DNA from: Cellvibrionaceae bacterium
Lineage (GTDB): Bacteria > Pseudomonadota > Gammaproteobacteria > Pseudomonadales > Cellvibrionaceae
Direction: 5' to 3'
DNA length: 64,000 bases
NCBI GenBank assembly: GCA_021151825.1
Contig: JAGKWQ010000014.1
Coordinates: 37,995 to 101,994, forward strand
Part shown: positions 61,193 through 64,000 of the stretch, one piece after another
How positions within the stretch are numbered: position 1 is the stretch's first letter
Layout: the number at the start of each line of letters is the position of its first letter
Notes under the pieces: generated by a model
The model's input: the letters and a program-made list of their open reading frames with translations, nothing else
Told to the model about the DNA's origin: nothing
Database searches by the model: none
Position numbers and translations under genes: made by a program

Positions 61193-61823
61193 AAATACCC
61201 TTTACCTGGGCCGGTCTGGTTCGGGTAAATCACAGGCCGGAAAACAAAATCCGGAAATTCCGCGCAGTGGTGCGCGGGTTTTGCTGTGGGACCCCTCACA
61301 TGATCACAAAGCCTTTCACATTGAATCAAAGGTGACGTATGCGCGCGCCGTGAGGGAAGCCATTGCGAGCGGTAAGCCATTCAGGTTGGCGTTTTCCGGT
61401 GTGCTTGATGCGGTTAAAGATCATGAATGGTGGTGTTCAATTGTGTGGGCGGCGCTGGATGGAAATTATCAAACCTATGTCATTGATGAAGAATTATCGG
61501 CGTCATGTGTTAGCACTGCCAAAGCTGAGCCAAACGCGGCAAAGCTGTTAAACCAGGGCAGAAAGTACGGCATGGTCTATCACGGCATCGCCCAGGTGCC
61601 GACTGAAATATCGAAAACCTATTTCAACCAGACTGAAGTTTTTTATGTCGGTCAACAGCGTGGCGATCAGTTGAAAAAAAGTGCATCGCTCCTAGGTTTT
61701 AAAAAAAATGAGTTCGAAAAATTGACGTCATTGGAGCCTTTGCAGTTTTGGCGATTGGACCCAAAGCAAAACGGCGGCGTTCCTGAATTGATAAAAATGC
61801 AGTACCAGGAGAACAATTTTTAA
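61158..61823 (+). CDS. Genome-packaging ATPase (FtsK/HerA type, PM2 P9-like)
   Basis: The 221-residue P-loop ATPase has Walker A GRSGSGKS at 18-25 (Lys24) and Walker B YVIDEE at 107-112. LLWDPSHDHKAF near 46 and NQGRKYGMVYHGIAQVPTEISKTYFNQTEVF near 133-165 match the sensor/arginine-side region of the HerA/FtsK-like ATPases used by double-jelly-roll viruses (PRD1 P9, PM2 P9). Size and position, just upstream of the capsid gene, fit a corticovirus packaging motor. It starts inside the preceding gene in another frame. Confidence 0.87.
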   Translation: MAINQNTKWPNRNTLYLGRSGSGKSQAGKQNPEIPRSGARVLLWDPSHDHKAFHIESKVTYARAVREAIASGKPFRLAFSGVLDAVKDHEWWCSIVWAALDGNYQTYVIDEELSASCVSTAKAEPNAAKLLNQGRKYGMVYHGIAQVPTEISKTYFNQTEVFYVGQQRGDQLKKSASLLGFKKNEFEKLTSLEPLQFWRLDPKQNGGVPELIKMQYQENNF

Positions 61824-61831
61824 TTATTTTT

Positions 61832-61843
61832 GACCTATAGGTC
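61832..61843. promoter_or_regulatory. Palindrome GACCTATAGGTC between early/ATPase and capsid genes
   Basis: This perfect 12-bp palindrome lies 9 bases after the ATPase stop, in the only sizeable gap of the phage block. The core CCTATAGG also occurs at 60550-60557, 60598-60605 and 60670-60677, and a one-off copy (CCTATAGA) at 61151-61158. It may be a regulator site near the start of the late genes. Confidence 0.45.
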
Positions 61844-61946
61844 ACGCGTAGGGAAGGGGGCTTTTTTTATGAAATAAATCAGGCTAACTATTAATGGACC
61901 GGCAGCGATGCCACTTAATCAACGTTAATTTGTAAAGGTAAAAAAC

Positions 61947-62054
61947 ATGAGCGGGATTCTCTCTGCTGATCGCTTAAAAACTGTTGCTGTAACCCTCGTT
62001 GCAATTTGGGCAATCAACAAGTTTGTACCGGCGACCTCTAACCCTCTGCGCTAA
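61947..62054 (+). CDS. 35-residue single-span phage membrane protein
   Basis: ATG 61947 has AAAGGT upstream. The peptide (SGILSADRLKTVAVTLVAIW followed by AINKFVP) has one hydrophobic helix preceded by a short polar segment. The stop lies inside the terminator stem. It resembles in size the many tiny membrane proteins of PM2-type virions. No sequence family is recognised. Confidence 0.65.
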   Translation: MSGILSADRLKTVAVTLVAIWAINKFVPATSNPLR

Positions 62055-62074
62055 TCGCTGAGGGTTTTTGTTTT
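62040..62074 (+). terminator. Terminator overlapping the end of the small membrane gene
   Basis: The stem AACCCTC/GAGGGTT (62040-62046 and 62060-62066) has a 13-base loop and is followed by TTTGTTTT. It overlaps the stop codon of the 35-residue gene and precedes the capsid gene, so it may attenuate transcription or separate two late transcripts. Confidence 0.7.
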
Positions 62075-62127
62075 ACTGGAAATTTCTTTTTAACTGACTC
62101 GCCGTGATGGCGCTCGGGATTTAAAAA

Positions 62128-62922
62128 ATGCGTAATTTAATCGAAATGCCAAGCCCCCAGGGCGTTGCGGCATCCTCAAAAGTAATTCTCAATTTGCCGG
62201 TGGGCATGACCTACGACGAATTGATTTTTCAAAACTCCGCGTCGCTGACGCCGGACAAAATGACCAACTTCAAACTGAAGGCTGGTGCAAAAACCATTAT
62301 CGACGTTTCAAGTTTTGAAGTGATCGAAGACTTGAACAAGCACTACAACCGCCCACAAGCAGTCAACAACTACACCCTGTGGTTTTTGCGTCCTGAATTT
62401 AAAGAGGATGTGCGTGCGCTGTATGTGTTTGGTACAGCGGATGTTGGTTCGTTAACCGTTGAGTTTGATATTCCGGCTGGCGTTGTTTCTCCGACTTGTA
62501 AAGTGTACGCCGTACAGCGTTCGCCACAAGCGATGGGACTTGTTACCAAAATCCGTGAATTCCCAACGAGCTACGCAACCAGCGGTAAGCAACAAATCGA
62601 CAATATTCCGCGTGCTGCAAATATCGCGGCAATCCATCTGAAAAAAGCAGATGTGTCGCAAGTTGAATTTGAGATCAACTCGGGCACTGGTCCTGCAAAA
62701 ATTGTGGAAGCACCAAAAGCGATTTTGGAAACATTCCAAAAACAATATGGCCGTGTACCACAAACCGCGAAATATACGCACCTGGATTTCTGTTTGACGG
62801 GTGACTTTACTGCGCCGGTTCCTGCAACCGTCCTGGTTGATATGCGTATCCGTCCAACCATCGACACCAGTGGTGCATTGACCACTATCGTTGAATACAT
62901 GGATGGTGCAAACGGCATCTAA
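62128..62922 (+). CDS. Major capsid protein, PM2 P2-like (double jelly-roll)
   Basis: The 264-residue protein is close in length to PM2 P2 (about 269). It opens MRNLIEMPSPQGVAASSKVI and LNLPVGMTYDELIF, which resembles the start of corticovirus capsid proteins as recalled. The whole sequence is a run of predicted beta strands in two similar halves (about 15-130 and 135-260), as a double jelly-roll needs. Examples are GSLTVEFDIPAGV in the first half and ATVLVDMRIRPTI in the second. The packaging ATPase just upstream and the membrane proteins around it support the call. The identification rests on pattern and context, not on a search. Confidence 0.8.
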   Translation: MRNLIEMPSPQGVAASSKVILNLPVGMTYDELIFQNSASLTPDKMTNFKLKAGAKTIIDVSSFEVIEDLNKHYNRPQAVNNYTLWFLRPEFKEDVRALYVFGTADVGSLTVEFDIPAGVVSPTCKVYAVQRSPQAMGLVTKIREFPTSYATSGKQQIDNIPRAANIAAIHLKKADVSQVEFEINSGTGPAKIVEAPKAILETFQKQYGRVPQTAKYTHLDFCLTGDFTAPVPATVLVDMRIRPTIDTSGALTTIVEYMDGANGI

Positions 62923-62962
62923 TGGATGCCGTTTCCGATTAATTTTTTTTGAGTTAATTCTC

Positions 62963-63271
62963 ATGGCAGAAAATTTAGTAGCGGCCAACACTGGTGTAGG
63001 GGCGACGTCCGTTAAATCCGGAAATTCGTTTATGGATTTTACGCAAACGATTATCCAGGGTTATTTAACCGGTGAAATCATCAAGCGCCAAAACCCTCAA
63101 GCTGCGCAATACGCAGAGTGGGGCGGGTTGACTGGTGCTGATCGCACTCAGTTAACGCAAAGCACGGCGGCTGTACCTACGCAACAACGCGTTTCAACTG
63201 GCATTAATCCAACGTATTTAATTTTGGGTGGTGCTGTTGTTGTTGGCTTGCTGATTTGGTTTAAAAAGTAA
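62963..63271 (+). CDS. Phage virion membrane protein candidate
   Basis: About 102 residues from ATG 62963. The N-terminal two thirds are polar (VKSGNSFMDFTQTIIQGYLTG). The C terminus is one hydrophobic helix ending in Trp-Phe-Lys-Lys (YLILGGAVVVGLLIWFKK). The stop overlaps the next ATG (TAATG). The layout, directly behind the capsid gene, fits a protein that ties the capsid to the internal membrane. Confidence 0.7.
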   Translation: MAENLVAANTGVGATSVKSGNSFMDFTQTIIQGYLTGEIIKRQNPQAAQYAEWGGLTGADRTQLTQSTAAVPTQQRVSTGINPTYLILGGAVVVGLLIWFKK

Positions 63272-63477
63272 TGCTGGCGGCGCTGGGTTCAATTGCAAGT
63301 ATGTCGGGCGGTGGCGGGTCTGGTGGCTCGTCAAGCACAACATCGAGCGGCGGCCCGTTTAGTGGTGGGACTCTTGGCGGGATTAATTTTGGTCAATACA
63401 AATCAACGGATCAAAACACAATCATGATGGTTGTGGCTGTTGTATTTGTTGCGCTAATTGTGATGGGGAAAAAGTAA
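63271..63477 (+). CDS. Small Gly/Ser-rich phage membrane protein
   Basis: The 68-residue protein starts at ATG in TAATG. The N-terminal half is Gly/Ser/Thr-rich and flexible (SGGGGSGGSSSTTSSGGPFSGG). The C-terminal half ends in one hydrophobic helix and two lysines (IMMVVAVVFVALIVMGKK), the same ending style as the previous gene. Likely another minor virion membrane protein. Confidence 0.7.
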   Translation: MLAALGSIASMSGGGGSGGSSSTTSSGGPFSGGTLGGINFGQYKSTDQNTIMMVVAVVFVALIVMGKK

Positions 63478-64000
63478 ATGGGCTTTTTAGATATGAATGG
63501 CGGTGTCTTTGGAAAAGGCGCGTCATCGTCATCAACAAGTCAGACGTCACATGCTGCGGAAGTTGGTCAACAGCTAAGCGAGAGTACCGGTTCAAGCGCT
63601 TATGGTTGGGGTAACTTAACCGCGAGCGGTAAAAACTCAAATGTGAATGTCGATGTGTACACAACAACTACGGATAACGGTGCGGTGAAGGCTGCTATCG
63701 ATATGGCGGGGCGTGTTCTTGAATCACAAAATAATTCGCGCCTTGTTGATTACGATATTTTTAAAGTCGCATCCGATACCGCAATGGACGGTGTTAAAAC
63801 AGCGGCCTTCCTGGGTTATGACGGTTTAAAAATTAGCGGTGATTTGTTGAGTAAAACACTTACTGAACAAACCGCGGCAAATTCAAATTTTTTGGGCAAG
63901 GTTGAAAACTGGTCGGAGTTGGTAGACTCGAATAACAAATCTGTTATGGGGTTGGCTGATACCCAAACCAAGCGGGCTTACGATTTTGTTGCCGGTGAGA
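63478..64000 (+). CDS. Phage structural protein candidate, truncated by the window edge
   Basis: ATG 63478 directly follows the previous stop, and the frame stays open to base 64000 (174 codons). The N terminus is Gly/Ser-rich with GVFGKGASSSSTSQTSHAAE. It is followed by SNVNVDVYTTTTDNGAVKAA and a long helical stretch (IDMAGRVLESQNNSRLVDYD). It has no membrane helix in the visible part. Position in the late operon suggests a virion protein. It is too incomplete to place further. Confidence 0.75.
   Translation, partial: MGFLDMNGGVFGKGASSSSTSQTSHAAEVGQQLSESTGSSAYGWGNLTASGKNSNVNVDVYTTTTDNGAVKAAIDMAGRVLESQNNSRLVDYDIFKVASDTAMDGVKTAAFLGYDGLKISGDLLSKTLTEQTAANSNFLGKVENWSELVDSNNKSVMGLADTQTKRAYDFVAGE

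Larger units (their letters stand above)
56204..64000 (+). mobile_element. PM2/corticovirus-like tailless prophage (right end beyond window)
   Basis: A compact block of overlapping genes contains the three hallmark functions of PM2-type viruses: a two-tyrosine HUH replication initiator (58492), a small packaging ATPase (61158) and a 264-residue capsid protein resembling PM2 P2 (62128). Many small genes have one membrane helix, as expected for a virus with an internal lipid membrane. A divergent repressor faces the early operon. No terminase, portal, tail or integrase gene is present. The left end is placed at the dif-like site by inference; the right end lies outside the window. Confidence 0.82.

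Noticed and set aside
62452..62991. 179-codon minus-strand frame opposite the capsid gene
   Set aside because: No family character or ribosome site; the plus-strand frame has consistent beta-strand pattern and context.

Overview
The window looks like chromosome from an aquatic or soil gammaproteobacterium. Many TonB-dependent receptors, a FecI/FecR system, a PmrAB-type two-component system with matching DNA boxes, and the general protein character would fit Cellvibrionaceae. That placement is inference; no rRNA or other marker gene is present.

Region 1 (1-26458) is the downstream part of a hybrid polyketide/nonribosomal-peptide cluster, all on the + strand and tightly packed. The first gene is cut by the window edge (DH-KR-ACP). 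It is followed by KS-ACP-C-A-PCP-E, C-A-PCP (valine-type pocket) and KS-AT-inactive KR-like-cMT-ACP-terminal C. Directly behind come two FtsX/LolC-type permeases, a LolD-type ATPase, a LolA-like periplasmic protein, an outer-membrane beta-barrel and a stand-alone type II thioesterase. Together these suggest a product made on the assembly line and exported by a dedicated envelope-spanning, Lol-like route.

Region 2 (26459-43122) is rich in iron-linked genes. A Fur-box-like site precedes an ECF sigma factor, its FecR partner and a signalling TonB receptor. Then come a decayed receptor remnant, a Fur-family regulator, a PiuC-like dioxygenase with an FMN alpha-hydroxy-acid oxidase, a collagen-like lipoprotein, an imelysin-HTTM-DCC operon, a second TonB receptor, a PepSY protein and a short winged-helix regulator.

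Region 3 (43123-56151) holds envelope stress and modification genes: an OmpR/EnvZ-type pair; an operon of PAP2 phosphatase, phosphoethanolamine transferase and a POTRA-containing outer-membrane protein; an operon of response regulator, kinase, cupredoxin and FTR1 iron permease; and an LTA-synthase-like enzyme. Three perfect PmrA-type boxes lie ahead of the lipid-modification genes, which links them to the second two-component system. A broken COG4705 membrane-protein gene ends the region.

Region 4 (about 56204-64000, continuing past the edge) is a tailless, internal-membrane prophage of the PM2/corticovirus type. A divergent repressor faces an early operon (DNA-methylase-like protein, Lar-like zinc ribbon, HUH two-tyrosine replication initiator). 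This is followed by small membrane proteins, an FtsK/HerA-like packaging ATPase and a PM2-P2-like major capsid protein. A sequence resembling the XerC half of dif lies just outside the repressor, and no integrase is visible, so XerCD-mediated integration is a reasonable hypothesis.
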